A program made the translations under genes and the position numbers. The notes under the pieces are model-generated. The model had not been told where the DNA came from. It did not search any database and was given only the letters and a program-made list of their open reading frames with translations. 64,000 bases of DNA from Erwinia psidii (GTDB lineage Bacteria; Pseudomonadota; Gammaproteobacteria; Enterobacterales; Enterobacteriaceae). The stretch lies in the NCBI RefSeq assembly GCF_003846135.1, contig NZ_RHHM01000018.1, positions 1 to 64,000 on the forward strand. The letters run 5' to 3'. Of this stretch, positions 1 to 9,110 are shown piece after piece (the first letter of the stretch is position 1; each line of letters opens with the position of its first letter).

Positions 1-90
1 CTGACCCCATGCCGAACTCAGAAGTGAAACGCCGTAGCGCCGATGGTAGTGTGGGGTCTCCCCATGCGAGAGTAGGGAACTGCCAGGCAT
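1..90 (+). rRNA. rrf: 5S ribosomal RNA, 3' part
   Basis: The first 90 bases match the enterobacterial 5S rRNA from about base 31 to its end, including the conserved GCCGAACTCAGAAGTGAAAC block and the closing CTGCCAGGCAT. The 5' third of the gene lies left of the window. It is the last rRNA of an operon whose 16S and 23S genes must lie upstream. The tRNA-Asp 115 bases downstream is probably co-transcribed, as in E. coli rrnH-aspU. Confidence 0.97.
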
Positions 91-204
91 CATACAGCAA
101 GATGCAGGAACTATATTCTGCAACTTCAACGCCACTCAGATGACATGAATGGCGAAAGTAATACCTGAATCAGAGGTTACTTCTGGGTTCAGTACAGAAT
201 CGGT

Positions 205-281
205 GGAGCGGTAGTTCAGTTGGTTAGAATACCTGCCTGTCACGCAGGGGGTCGCGGGTTCGAGCCCCGTCCGTTCCGCCA
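205..281 (+). tRNA. aspU: tRNA-Asp (anticodon GTC)
   Basis: A 77-nt cloverleaf with acceptor arm GGAGCGG/CCGTTCC, anticodon GTC at 239-241, T-arm GGGTTCGAGCCCC and an encoded CCA end. It follows the 5S gene and is most likely the distal tRNA of the rRNA operon. A second, identical copy lies at 7101-7177. Confidence 0.97.
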
Positions 282-290
282 CTTAAAGAT

Positions 291-324
291 AAAAGCCCTG
301 AGTAAACTACTCAGGGCTTTTTTA
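291..324 (+). terminator. Rho-independent terminator of the rRNA operon
   Basis: A perfect stem AAAGCCCTGAGT / ACTCAGGGCTTT with a short AAACT loop, followed by a run of T. It starts 10 bases after tRNA-Asp and should end the rrn transcript. Confidence 0.93.
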
Positions 325-432
325 CTTGTTGATGAAAATCATGTTCTGTCGACGTAATACCGCTCGGTTAAGCAGTTTGTACCATGTGAAAATTCCCCGT
401 CTTCGGTACTCTGACTGATAAAGGAAGTGAAG

Positions 433-615
433 ATGAGCGGATTTAAAGCGCTTCCCTCCTTCTGTGACACTGCCGGTATTATGCCGTGCTACCGTCTGAA
501 TACCTTCTCAGAATGCTTAAATGCAGCATTGGCAAAAAATCGTATCGACAGATATGAGGTCCTGCGAGCAAATGAAGAACCAAATTATGGCATTAAATGT
601 CCGGTCACCCTGTAG
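433..615 (+). CDS. Small hypothetical protein
   Basis: An open frame of 60 codons from an ATG at 433 that has AAGGAAG at 421-427, well spaced for a ribosome binding site. An in-frame GTG at 427 overlaps that site and is less likely. The product has three cysteines and no obvious signal peptide, membrane segment or motif. I do not recognise it. It sits between the rrn terminator and yafD, where E. coli carries dkgB and yafC, so it may be a lineage-specific gene or a chance frame. Confidence 0.3.
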   Translation: MSGFKALPSFCDTAGIMPCYRLNTFSECLNAALAKNRIDRYEVLRANEEPNYGIKCPVTL

Positions 616-1113
616 ATCTTCTGATAAAAAGAACGCCGAAATTGTCAGTATCAGAAGTGATGTGGTATTTGAATGACAGCACAGCAATAAGACTCCTCTG
701 CCCGTTTTTCAGCTTGCGTCACCATAAACGCGGGTAAACGCAGCGATACTGTGCCCACGCCGTGGGCATGCATACAGGGATGAGCCGTAAATACCGCAGG
801 TATCAGGCAAAACATGAAACGGATGATAGGAAACTTTTGTCTGATAAGATATGAAGAGAGTGCTCCCGGTGCCTGGTCCGCTACACCTTTCTGGATAGCA
901 TTAAGTGCAGGTGTTTTTCCATTAAGGCTTTTTGTCTCCTCCTGAGCTAATTTTGTTTTACAGGTTTGTCGTTACCAGTAAACATTCTGTTGTTTGCAGA
1001 TGTTTACCTGATTTTTCTTGCTTATTGGGTCAGCCCGGATTGAAACTCAATGGCAAAGCCCCTATAACTGAATGATAGCGTGACTTCAGCATCACTTAAG
1101 GCCAGGCGGTACA
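616..1113. other. Intergenic gap before yafD
   Basis: 498 bases with no convincing gene. The only clear structure is a perfect 17-nt palindrome at 752-768 with arms TGCCCACG / CGTGGGCA and a one-base centre. It has no T-run, so it is not a standard terminator. The E. coli genes dkgB and yafC that normally stand here are absent. Confidence 0.6.
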
Positions 1114-1917
1114 GTGCGAAAAAAGACCTATGCCATGCGATATGTAGCAGGACAGCCAGCAGAACGTATTTTTCCGCCTGGCGCCATGCTGCACGTTGGC
1201 AACGCCTTACCTCCGGGGACGCCGTTGACAATGAAGTCTTCCCTACGGGTGTTGGTATGGAATATTTTTAAACAGCAGCGTGCTGACTGGCTCTCAGTTC
1301 TGCAAAATTTCGGTAAAGATGCCCAGTTGGTATTATTGCAGGAGGCTCAAACCACGCCTGAACTGGTGCGTTTCGCAACCACTCATTATCTTGCGGCCGA
1401 TCAGGTACCCGCTTTTGTCCTCCCTCAGCATCCCTCTGGTGTGATGACACTGGCCGCAGCACATCCGGTCTATTGTTGTCCTCTTCGTGAACGTGAACCG
1501 TTACTGAGGCTGGCCAAATCAGCGCTGGTTACGGCGTATCCTCTTCCTGATGGCCTTATGCTGATGGTGGTTAATATCCATGCGGTCAACTTTAGCCTGG
1601 GTATTGATGTCTACAGCAAGCAGTTGGGGCCGATTGGCGAACAGATCCTTCATCATCGGGGGCCGGTTATCATGGCGGGAGATTTTAACGCCTGGAGTCG
1701 TCAGCGTATCAACGCCCTGTATGCATTTGCCCGTGATATGGGACTGGAAGAAGTCCTTTTCAGCGATGACCAGCGGCGCAAGGCTTTTGGACGTCCTCTG
1801 GATTTTGTTTTTTACCGTGACATGAGTGTTACTCAGTCTTCCGTTCTGGTTACCCGCGCTTCCGATCATAATCCGCTACTGGTTGAATTCAATCCAGCTA
1901 AGCCTGAATCTTTGTAG
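1114..1917 (+). CDS. yafD: YafD, endonuclease/exonuclease/phosphatase family protein
   Basis: A 267-residue member of the EEP superfamily of metal-dependent phosphodiesterases, close in sequence and length to E. coli YafD (266). The start is GTG at 1114, giving the conserved beginning [17 protein letters not shown]. Superfamily landmarks are visible: [10 protein letters not shown] near residue 46, the metal-binding Glu in LLQEAQT (E77), HAVNFSLG near 156, AGDFNAW near 188 and the C-terminal SDHNPL. The substrate is unknown; related proteins cut nucleic acids or phospholipids. No signal peptide is seen. The usual downstream neighbour yafE is missing here, and the gene is followed by nearly 800 bases without a clear gene. 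Confidence 0.93.
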   Translation: MRKKTYAMRYVAGQPAERIFPPGAMLHVGNALPPGTPLTMKSSLRVLVWNIFKQQRADWLSVLQNFGKDAQLVLLQEAQTTPELVRFATTHYLAADQVPAFVLPQHPSGVMTLAAAHPVYCCPLREREPLLRLAKSALVTAYPLPDGLMLMVVNIHAVNFSLGIDVYSKQLGPIGEQILHHRGPVIMAGDFNAWSRQRINALYAFARDMGLEEVLFSDDQRRKAFGRPLDFVFYRDMSVTQSSVLVTRASDHNPLLVEFNPAKPESL

Positions 1918-2696
1918 CGAATGCCTGCTGCTGCTCCATCACATCGGCCAGCTGTATGTTCTGTCGACTGGAACCGGTCGTCCAACTGAAGTTCTGACAG
2001 ATACAAGGTCATTATACTGAATCATGGAATATCCTCCGGTATTTACACTGTTGCTGAACGTGCAGGATGCGCTGTAGCACTCCCCTTTTCGGGATGACAG
2101 GCTCAGCATCAGGTGACAGCTGATATGGCGTATCTCAAAGCCAGTCAACTGAAGCTCTTCTTGCATTAACGCCACGATGGCCGGAACCGGTGTCATATAC
2201 AGCGATTGAACGTCCTGCCGCCCATCACCCGCAGCGCATTACCCGGTCAACGGTACATCAGTCCTGCACTGAACAGTAGATATCGTCTTTACCCGCAATC
2301 TTTGCTCAACGCCAGGGTTGTCATTAACCTCACCGTCGGCAGCACAACCCTTTACCAAACGGATGGGCCTGTTCCAAAATGTGTCTTCGACACCTACTGT
2401 CAGCGTGCTGGTAACGTTTATTCTGCCCGTATTAGCTGATGGTTTTGTTATTGCAGCGGGTCAGGGCTTGGCAATCCCGCACAATTTTGCGCGGCTTTTA
2501 AAACCGTCCGGGTATCAGCGCGTAACGGATTTAATCGTGATGATGTTACCGGCATGATGCGATGCCGGTTTTATATGATGTGGTATGGTATTTTGCTGCA
2601 AAATGTCCGGTTTAAACGGAACTGTTGCGATGATATTCCGTATCTTGGTGAGCACAGGTATGCCGCATCCAGGTACAGCGGTCTTCAACAGATGCA
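1918..2696. other. Gene-poor gap with possible decayed reading frames
   Basis: About 780 bases between yafD and mltD, where E. coli has the methyltransferase gene yafE. Short open frames occur on both strands, none with a recognisable product. On the minus strand a good ribosome binding site, GGAGG at about 2035-2040, precedes an ATG near 2025 that opens only 28 codons before a stop. This looks like the head of a truncated gene. I see no repeat, tRNA or insertion sequence end. Confidence 0.45.
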
Positions 2697-2728
2697 AAGA
2701 AAAAGCCAGTCTGTCAGGACTGGCTTTA
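2697..2728 (-). terminator. Rho-independent terminator of mltD
   Basis: Stem AAAGCCAGT / ACTGGCTTT with an 8-nt loop. On the minus strand it is followed by TTTTTC. It lies 20 bases past the mltD stop codon. Confidence 0.88.
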
Positions 2729-2747
2729 ACCTGTAGCTGCAATGAGA

Positions 2748-4133
2748 TCAGGTGTCTGGTGAGCGGTTATTACTCACAAACAGTGTCAGCCTGTCTCCGG
2801 GGCGAAGGTTCGCTACATCGCCGCTGCTGTTCCAGCGCATCAAATCCTTCATATTGACACCGTGGCGTTTTGCGATGCTGGCCAGAGAATCACCTTTACG
2901 AACTTTATAGGTGATGCTGTTGCCATTATCCACCAGCTTCGTGGCGCTACTGCCGCTGCCCAGATTCAGTGTCTGTCCTGGCTTGATATTGTTGCTGCGA
3001 AGGTTATTTGTACGCTGCAACTCGCTTACCGGGATGTTCAGGCGTTTAGCAATTCCTGACAATGTATCGCCACTTCGCACCTTATAGCTGTTTACAGTGG
3101 CAGAATTGTTCGCCAACTCTGTAGGTTGAACCGCCGCTATATCGCCTGTCGCCAGGGAACTACGCAACTTCGCAACGTTGGACTTCGGCACCATAATGTA
3201 CTGAGGACCACCGGCAGGTGCAGTTTTGCCACGTTTATAGCCCGCATTGAAACTTTTCAGCTTATTCAGGGATATACCGGACATCTCTGCTGCCTGGGTC
3301 AATTCCATTTGCTGCCCGATATCAACCCTTGCCAGAGCGCGGGCTTCATCAGGTTCAGGCAGGCGTACACCATAACGCTGATTGTTTTTCAGGATATCTC
3401 CCAAAGCTAACATTTTGGGTACATAAACTGTCGTTTCGCGTGGCAGTGACAGATGCCAAAAATCGGTTGGCTTCCCTCTGGCTTTATTCGCTTTAATCGC
3501 TTTCAGTACGCGTCCTTCACCGCTGTTGTATGCGGCGATGGTTAGCAACCAGTCGCCACCAAACATGCCGTTGAGACGTTCCATCATATCCAGGGCGACG
3601 TTCGTCGATGCGACCACATCGCGACGCCCGTCGTACCACTGGCTCTGTTTCAGGCCATAGTTTCGCCCCGTTTGCGGTACAATCTGCCAGATACCGGCGG
3701 CATTGGCAGCAGAGGTTGCATGGGGGTCAAAAGCGCTCTCCACTATGGGTAGTAGTACTAGTTCCATCGGCATCTTACGTTGCTTAATCTGCTCGACTAT
3801 CCAGTACATATACGGCTCTGCCCGTAATGTTACATCGTGGAGATAGCTCTTATTTCTTAAGTATTTTTGTTTTTGTTCGCGTATCCGGGGATTATCCGGA
3901 ATCTTCATCTTCAGCTCGTTACTAATGAAATCCCACAGATGCTGTTGCTGCGTAAGGCTGGTTCCATCATCCTGCCAGCGCGGCGACAAAAAACGATCTG
4001 CGTTTTTGCCCATTTCACTTTGACTTGCCGAAGACAAACTCTGTGCATGCTGTTCAGGAGAGTTAGCGTCATGCCCTGACGCCTGACAACCTGACAGCAA
4101 GACTGAGGCGATTATTATCGCGGTAGCCTTCAT
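2748..4133 (-). CDS. mltD: Membrane-bound lytic murein transglycosylase D
   Basis: A 461-residue lipoprotein that cleaves the MurNAc-GlcNAc bond of peptidoglycan, forming 1,6-anhydro ends, at the inner face of the outer membrane. The N-terminus has a short lipoprotein signal with lipobox LSGC (Cys16). A family 1 Slt domain follows (about residues 105-230) with the catalytic Glu in LLPIVESAFDP (E132) and the motifs AAGIWQIVPQTGRNYGL and TIAAYNSGEGRV. Two LysM peptidoglycan-binding repeats close the protein (about 349-392 and 407-453). It follows gloB on the same strand after 69 bases, as in E. coli, with its own terminator downstream. Confidence 0.97.
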   Translation of the reverse strand: MKATAIIIASVLLSGCQASGHDANSPEQHAQSLSSASQSEMGKNADRFLSPRWQDDGTSLTQQQHLWDFISNELKMKIPDNPRIREQKQKYLRNKSYLHDVTLRAEPYMYWIVEQIKQRKMPMELVLLPIVESAFDPHATSAANAAGIWQIVPQTGRNYGLKQSQWYDGRRDVVASTNVALDMMERLNGMFGGDWLLTIAAYNSGEGRVLKAIKANKARGKPTDFWHLSLPRETTVYVPKMLALGDILKNNQRYGVRLPEPDEARALARVDIGQQMELTQAAEMSGISLNKLKSFNAGYKRGKTAPAGGPQYIMVPKSNVAKLRSSLATGDIAAVQPTELANNSATVNSYKVRSGDTLSGIAKRLNIPVSELQRTNNLRSNNIKPGQTLNLGSGSSATKLVDNGNSITYKVRKGDSLASIAKRHGVNMKDLMRWNSSGDVANLRPGDRLTLFVSNNRSPDT

Positions 4134-4202
4134 GTGTTTGTCACAGTTCGCTTAAAAGACGTGCAACTATACGTGGTCGTATTGCGCAACTCAACCCGAA
4201 AA

Positions 4203-4958
4203 TCAAAAATGGTCTTTCTGCTGGCGTAGCATTGCAAAAACTTGCAATTCATGTGAAGTGGATGTTTCGCATGTGATATTTTCTTGTAAATCAATATCAT
4301 GTGTCATAAGGAATACATTGATTTTTCGCTCAAATGCCAATGTTGTTGGCAAGGAAATACCATTTTTTGCGCGTAACTCCTTAATTTTTCGATGATAGCG
4401 CTCTATCTCTGTGTTATGGGGTAAAACAGTCTCAGCAAACTTCAAATTAGATAACGTATACTCATGCGCGCAACATATTAACGTTTCATCAGGAAGAGAG
4501 TTAATCTTTTGAAAAGATTGGTACATTTCCTGAGGGGTGCCTTCAAACAGCCTGCCGCAACCAGCAGAAAACATAGTGTCACCACAAAAAAGGTAAGGAA
4601 AACTGAAATATGAGATATGTCCTAAAGTGTGGCCCGGAGTGTGAAGGACGCTGAATTCCAGCCCCAAAACAGCCACTTTATCCCCCTCTTTGACAATCTC
4701 CGTTGCCCCTTTATATTGTGTTTCAGCGGGACCATAGACGACCAGGTTTGGGTGTTTTTTGACCAAATCCTGTATGCCATCGGTATGATCATGATGATGA
4801 TGGGTAAGCAAAATGGCGACTGGCTGCCAATGATTTTTCGCAAGTGTTGCAAATACCGGGGCGGCTTCGCCTGGATCGACAATCAGGCAGTCGCCCCGCT
4901 CGTTATTCAATGTCCAGATGTAGTTATCCTGAAGGGCCGGAATACTGGTAAGATTCAT
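4203..4958 (-). CDS. gloB: Hydroxyacylglutathione hydrolase (glyoxalase II)
   Basis: Hydrolyses S-lactoylglutathione to lactate and glutathione, the second step of cytoplasmic methylglyoxal detoxification. The metallo-beta-lactamase fold is marked by the dinuclear metal motif THHHHDH near residue 52, with TPGHTLGH and [13 protein letters not shown] downstream. Starting at 4958 gives [15 protein letters not shown] and 251 residues, exactly the E. coli length. An in-frame start 24 bases upstream would overlap the divergent yafS promoter and is not conserved. The C-terminal glutathione-binding half ([19 protein letters not shown]) is complete. Confidence 0.97.
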   Translation of the reverse strand: MNLTSIPALQDNYIWTLNNERGDCLIVDPGEAAPVFATLAKNHWQPVAILLTHHHHDHTDGIQDLVKKHPNLVVYGPAETQYKGATEIVKEGDKVAVLGLEFSVLHTPGHTLGHISYFSFPYLFCGDTMFSAGCGRLFEGTPQEMYQSFQKINSLPDETLICCAHEYTLSNLKFAETVLPHNTEIERYHRKIKELRAKNGISLPTTLAFERKINVFLMTHDIDLQENITCETSTSHELQVFAMLRQQKDHF

Positions 4959-5002
4959 CATCGCCTCTTTAACTGGTCGCAATCTAAGGAAGATGGTAAA
5001 GC

Positions 5003-5740
5003 ATGAAGCCCGCTAAAACACGCCAAATTCATCATGTGCCTCTGAGCTGGGCCAGGATCCCCTGGGGGGCATTTTATCGTGATGCACTAACCCGGCATTT
5101 AGCGCCGTGCCTGAATAAAATTTATGGTTTTCATCTGCTCAAGGTGGGGTCTCTGAGTGCTGAGATTGACACGACCTGCTGTGCTATCTCTCATCAGGTC
5201 AATGTAGGGCTGCGTGGCCCCGACCTTCATGTCAAAGCTGACCCGATGAGCCTGCCGTTTGAGTCTAAATCTGTTGACGCCTGCCTGTTGGCACACTGCC
5301 TGGCCTGGAGCAGCGACCCGCATCGTGTTCTTCGTGAAGTGGATCGGGTACTGATTGATGATGGGTGGATTATTGTCAGCGGTTTTAATCCGTTTAGCAT
5401 GTTGGGAATGGGCAAGCTGATACCCGGTCTCCACCGGCGGGTGCCGTGGAACAGCCATATGTTTACCCAGATGCGTTTAATGGACTGGTTGAGCCTGCTC
5501 AATTATGAAGTGACAGAGCAGACCCGTTTTCAGGTATTGCCCTGGAACCGTCAGGGAGGTAAGGTCATCAGCACACATTTCCCGGCGTTGGGCTGCCTGA
5601 GTATTATTGTGGCACGCAAACGCACCTTTCCGTTAACTGTCAATCCGGCTAAAAAAGCCGCAGCAAAAAGAAGGCTTGCTTCGGCAGTGGGCGCGACCCG
5701 TCAGTATCGGGTGCGCTATCGTCATCAGGATTCGGACTGA
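5003..5740 (+). CDS. yafS: YafS, class I SAM-dependent methyltransferase
   Basis: A 245-residue protein close to E. coli YafS. It has a Methyltransf_11-type core: the stretch [25 protein letters not shown] corresponds to motifs II-III, and [22 protein letters not shown] to the following strand. The first glycine-rich SAM motif is degenerate ([11 protein letters not shown]), as in its relatives. The substrate is unknown. It is divergent from gloB with a 44-bp gap. Its 3' end overlaps the 3' end of convergent rnhA by 16 bases, so the two transcripts are antisense there. Confidence 0.92.
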   Translation: MKPAKTRQIHHVPLSWARIPWGAFYRDALTRHLAPCLNKIYGFHLLKVGSLSAEIDTTCCAISHQVNVGLRGPDLHVKADPMSLPFESKSVDACLLAHCLAWSSDPHRVLREVDRVLIDDGWIIVSGFNPFSMLGMGKLIPGLHRRVPWNSHMFTQMRLMDWLSLLNYEVTEQTRFQVLPWNRQGGKVISTHFPALGCLSIIVARKRTFPLTVNPAKKAAAKRRLASAVGATRQYRVRYRHQDSD

Positions 5741-6192
5741 TAGCCCGTATCTTCCAACGTTGGGCTACCGGCGGCAGTGCGAGCCAGTTCGTCGCAACGT
5801 TCATTTTCTGCATGCCCGGCATGACCTTTAACCCATTCCCACTTTATCTGATGATGACTGAGTGCGGTATCCAGGCGCTTCCACAGATCGACATTCTTCA
5901 CGGGTTTTTTGTCGGCGGTTTTCCAGCCACGTTTTTTCCAACCATGTATCCAGCTGGTTATCCCCTGGCGGACATACTGGCTGTCAGTGCTCAGCACCAC
6001 GTCACATTGTTCAGTCAGTGCTTCGAGCGCAACGATGGCCGCCATCATCTCCATGCGGTTATTGGTTGTTAGGTAATAACCGACGCTGAAGGTTTTTTCA
6101 TGTTTGCCGTAGCGTAGTATTGCGCCGTACCCCCCCGGACCGGGATTGCCCAGGCAAGAACCATCGGTGAAAATTTCTACCTGCTTAGGCAT
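5725..6192 (-). CDS. rnhA: Ribonuclease HI
   Basis: Cleaves the RNA strand of RNA-DNA hybrids, removing R-loops and primers. The start at 6192 ([12 protein letters not shown]) gives 155 residues, identical in length to E. coli RNase HI. All active-site residues sit at the E. coli positions: D10, E48, D70, H124 and D134. The basic protrusion ([11 protein letters not shown]) is present. The frame stays open more than 300 bases upstream across dnaQ, but that part is only the dnaQ antisense. It shares a 51-bp divergent promoter region with dnaQ, the E. coli arrangement. Confidence 0.98.
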   Translation of the reverse strand: MPKQVEIFTDGSCLGNPGPGGYGAILRYGKHEKTFSVGYYLTTNNRMEMMAAIVALEALTEQCDVVLSTDSQYVRQGITSWIHGWKKRGWKTADKKPVKNVDLWKRLDTALSHHQIKWEWVKGHAGHAENERCDELARTAAGSPTLEDTGYQSES

Positions 6193-6243
6193 CTCTGATA
6201 GACTCCCTGCTGAAAAACGCCAAGTCTGACATAAACGGGGCCT

Positions 6244-6978
6244 ATGAGCACAGTAAATACCACACGGCAGATCGTACTCGATACGGAAACCACCGGCATG
6301 AATATGATCGGGGTGCACTATGAAGGGCACTGCATCATCGAAATTGGTGCCGTTGAGGTGGTTAACCGTCGTTTGACCGGTAACAATTTTCATATTTACC
6401 TGAAGCCAGACCGGTTGGTCGATCCTGAAGCCTTTGGCGTTCATGGCATTGCTGATGAGTTCCTGGCCGATAAACCAACCTTCGCAGAGGTTGTTGACGA
6501 TTTTATTGCCTATATCAGCGGTGCTGAACTGGTGATCCATAACGCCTCGTTTGATATCGGCTTTATGGATTATGAGTTTGCCAAACTGAGGCGTGATATC
6601 CCGAAGACAGAAACCTTCTGTCAGGTCACTGACAGTCTGGCGATGGCGCGTAAGATGTTCCCAGGCAAGCGTAATAGCCTTGATGCGCTCTGCTCACGTT
6701 ATGAAATCGATAACAGCAAACGAACGCTACACGGCGCACTTCTGGATGCCGAAATTTTGGCGGAAGTTTACCTTGCCATGACGGGTGGCCAGACATCGCT
6801 GACCTTTTCAATGGAAGGGGAACGCCAGCAGCAAAGCGGTGGCGACAGCATTCAGCGGATTGCGCGTCCGGCCTCCGGTTTGCGGGTGATAGCGGCAACC
6901 ACAGATGAAGTAGCGGCTCATGAATCGCGTCTGGATCTGGTAATGAAGAAGGGTGGCAGCTGCCTGTGGCGTGCTTAA
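6244..6978 (+). CDS. dnaQ: DNA polymerase III epsilon subunit (proofreading exonuclease)
   Basis: The 3'-5' exonuclease of the replicative polymerase core, bridging the alpha subunit (PolC) and theta. At 244 residues it carries the DEDDh catalytic set D13, E15, D104, H163 and D168. These are the E. coli positions shifted by one. The clamp-binding element QTSLTF follows the nuclease domain, and a flexible linker leads to the C-terminal alpha-binding tail. It is divergent from rnhA and followed by tRNA-Asp after 122 bases, as in E. coli. Confidence 0.98.
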   Translation: MSTVNTTRQIVLDTETTGMNMIGVHYEGHCIIEIGAVEVVNRRLTGNNFHIYLKPDRLVDPEAFGVHGIADEFLADKPTFAEVVDDFIAYISGAELVIHNASFDIGFMDYEFAKLRRDIPKTETFCQVTDSLAMARKMFPGKRNSLDALCSRYEIDNSKRTLHGALLDAEILAEVYLAMTGGQTSLTFSMEGERQQQSGGDSIQRIARPASGLRVIAATTDEVAAHESRLDLVMKKGGSCLWRA

Positions 6979-7100
6979 CTGCTTTAAATTAAGCAACGAA
7001 GGTGAAAAAACATCCATTCGCGCTCAATGCCATATAAAAAGCATTGACGGAGTGAGGTCCCCACCGTAATATTCGCCCCGTTCCGACAGGAACAAAATGC

Positions 7101-7177
7101 GGAGCGGTAGTTCAGTTGGTTAGAATACCTGCCTGTCACGCAGGGGGTCGCGGGTTCGAGCCCCGTCCGTTCCGCCA
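7101..7177 (+). tRNA. aspV: tRNA-Asp (anticodon GTC), second copy
   Basis: Identical over all 77 bases to the copy at 205-281, with an encoded CCA. In E. coli the same position downstream of dnaQ holds aspV. The purine catabolism cluster begins directly after its terminator, so this tRNA marks the left boundary of accessory DNA. Confidence 0.97.
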
Positions 7178-7183
7178 CTATTC

Positions 7184-7217
7184 TGAAAGCCTGATTCATC
7201 ACTGAATCAGGCTTTCA
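7184..7217 (+). terminator. Terminator hairpin after tRNA-Asp
   Basis: A perfect inverted repeat, TGAAAGCCTGATTCA / TGAATCAGGCTTTCA, with a short CTC-type loop 7 bases after the tRNA. The T-run is poor, but stem and position fit a tRNA terminator. The 256 bases from here to the hpxC stop hold one 85-codon minus-strand frame (7207-7464) that I cannot support. Confidence 0.8.
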
Positions 7218-7473
7218 ACGTTTCAGCGTCAGGTAATCCGACGCTTATGCACCGCACATTCTCTTCATCATCATGCCTCCTGGCCGGTTGCACTTTCGTC
7301 GTCTGCTCTTGCGGAATACACCAGCGTTCAACCTCTGTTACCGTACCGAGCACCACGTGCTGACTCAGCGCCAGCGGCTCTTTTTTGCGAGAGCGGTGGC
7401 GACCATTCAGGGTGGGTGATGCCTGCTTGCTGTTGCATGATAAAAGCAGATGTGGTGCTGACAAATTTATTGT

Positions 7474-8967
7474 TCAATGCTTCTGCACGACAATTTCGCC
7501 GCTATAGCTTTGTGTAGCGGTAACGCGATCTTCTCGCGCGATCCAGCGATAGCATGCCGCCGACAGCCCCGCACCAATAAACCAGCTGAAATTAGCTGCC
7601 TCATGCAGTGAGGGAATAAAGCTTATTGCCAGCCCGGTCAGCACTGAGGGCACCAGGGCGGCGATGGCTTTTGGATTAAAACCGCTACGGTACCAGTATT
7701 TGCCTTTTGCTGTGTCATCGAACAGATCATCCACTGAGATTTGACCATGCCTGATCAGGTAAAAGTCACACAGCAGGATACCAAACAGCGGACCAATAAA
7801 GGCACCCAGTACATCAAGCGTATAGTGGATAAGCTCTGGTGACTGGAACAAATTCCACGGTGTCAGCAGTACCGAACCGACCGCGGCAATCATTCCGCCG
7901 GTACGGAAGCTGATTTTTTGCGGTGAACAGTTAGAGAAATCGAAAGCCGGTGAGACAAAGTTGGCCACGATGTTAATGCCGATAGTGGCGGTGATCATGG
8001 TCAACAGGCCAACGGCAACAGCAAGATCGTTGCCTACCCGGCTGACGGTTTCAATGGGATCGGTGATCATCTGGCCAAACAGTGATCGGGTGCCGGAAAC
8101 GATCACAACGGTAACGAGGGAAAACAGCAGGAAGTTAAACGGCAGGCCCCAGCGATTACCGCGGCGGATTTCATCCATACTCTTGCCATAGCGAGAGAAG
8201 TCGCCGAAGTTCAGCAGTGGGCCGGAAAAATAAGATACCACCAGTGCCGTGGCGGTAATCATCTCCCATACCTGCTGGCCACCACTCAGTGGTTTACCGG
8301 TCAGCGTCAGCGAGATGCCATGGAAGCCGGTCCTGTATACAATCCATGCCGCCAGTGTCAACATCACCACGTAGACCGCCGGACCAGCCACGTCGATAAA
8401 GCGTTTAATGGCGCTCATGCCGTGCCAGAACACCAGCGCCTGGGCGAACCACATCATAGCAAAACAGATCCAGCCAAGCGGCGAAAGGCCAAGCCAGGAG
8501 GTCTGCGTCATCGTGGCCAGTGAAGGCCAGAACTTTAGCGACACCAGCATCAGCGCATTGGAGGCCAGCCAGGTCTGAATTCCATACCAGGCAAAGGCAA
8601 TCAGCCCCCGGATCACCGCCGGAATATTAGCACCGAATACACCGAATGCCTGGCGCGAAATCACGGCATAAGGTACACCGGCCAGCTGACTTGGTTTGGC
8701 AACCATATTGGCACAGAGTTGCACGATACAAATACCGACCAGCAGGCAAATCAGTACCTGCCAACTGGCAAGGCCAAGGGTGAAGAAACTGGCAGCCACT
8801 ACGTAACCCCCCATACTGTGTACATCCGACATCCAGAACGAAAAGATGTTGTACCAATTCCAGGTCTGGTGGTGGGTTGGGGCGAGATCTTCATTGCACA
8901 ACCGTGGACTATAGCTGGCGTTGGCAGTTACCGACGCCGCCGGGGAAACTGACTGAATCTCTGGCAT
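7474..8967 (-). CDS. hpxC: NCS1-family allantoin permease
   Basis: An inner-membrane permease of the nucleobase:cation symporter-1 family, likely importing allantoin or a related purine product. The long hydrophobic protein shows family motifs: NWYNIFSFWMSDVH before the first helix, GVPYAVISRQAFGVFGANIPA, WYGIQTW and FSGPLLNFGDFSRYG, with about 12 membrane segments. I start it at 8967 because AGGAG lies 8 bases before that ATG, giving 497 residues. An ATG at 9048 lacks such a site and overlaps an operator-like palindrome. It is divergent from hpxSAB, the Klebsiella pneumoniae hpxC-hpxSAB arrangement. Naming rests on family and context. Confidence 0.88.
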   Translation of the reverse strand: MPEIQSVSPAASVTANASYSPRLCNEDLAPTHHQTWNWYNIFSFWMSDVHSMGGYVVAASFFTLGLASWQVLICLLVGICIVQLCANMVAKPSQLAGVPYAVISRQAFGVFGANIPAVIRGLIAFAWYGIQTWLASNALMLVSLKFWPSLATMTQTSWLGLSPLGWICFAMMWFAQALVFWHGMSAIKRFIDVAGPAVYVVMLTLAAWIVYRTGFHGISLTLTGKPLSGGQQVWEMITATALVVSYFSGPLLNFGDFSRYGKSMDEIRRGNRWGLPFNFLLFSLVTVVIVSGTRSLFGQMITDPIETVSRVGNDLAVAVGLLTMITATIGINIVANFVSPAFDFSNCSPQKISFRTGGMIAAVGSVLLTPWNLFQSPELIHYTLDVLGAFIGPLFGILLCDFYLIRHGQISVDDLFDDTAKGKYWYRSGFNPKAIAALVPSVLTGLAISFIPSLHEAANFSWFIGAGLSAACYRWIAREDRVTATQSYSGEIVVQKH

Positions 8968-9045
8968 GAAACCTGCTCCTGTAAATTCAACTGAAGATAA
9001 AGTGGCTGAGTGATGCAGTGCAGGATCCAGGCCAGAATGTTTTTT

Positions 9046-9080
9046 CATGTATACAAAAATAAATAAAAGTGTGTACGATT
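9046..9080. promoter_or_regulatory. Probable HpxS operator region
   Basis: The perfect palindrome TGTATACA (9048-9055) and a second half-similar element TGTGTACGA (9070-9078) lie just before hpxS. This fits the short GT...AC operators bound by FCD-type GntR regulators. In Klebsiella, HpxS is reported to bind tandem sites at its own promoter. The assignment here is inference. Confidence 0.5.
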
Positions 9081-9110
9081 TTCACAGATCTGATGTTTAC
9101 CGGAGTAAAA

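Noticed and set aside
6193-6540. N-terminal extension of rnhA
   Set aside because: It is antisense to dnaQ; the conserved RNase HI start is at 6192.
6984-7202. 72-codon minus-strand frame containing ERTGLEPATPCVTGRYSNQLNYRSA
   Set aside because: It is the antisense of the tRNA-Asp gene, a well-known type of false protein call.
7207-7464. 85-codon minus-strand frame after tRNA-Asp
   Set aside because: No good ribosome binding site, no recognisable motif, and it starts within the tRNA terminator hairpin; not distinguishable from chance.
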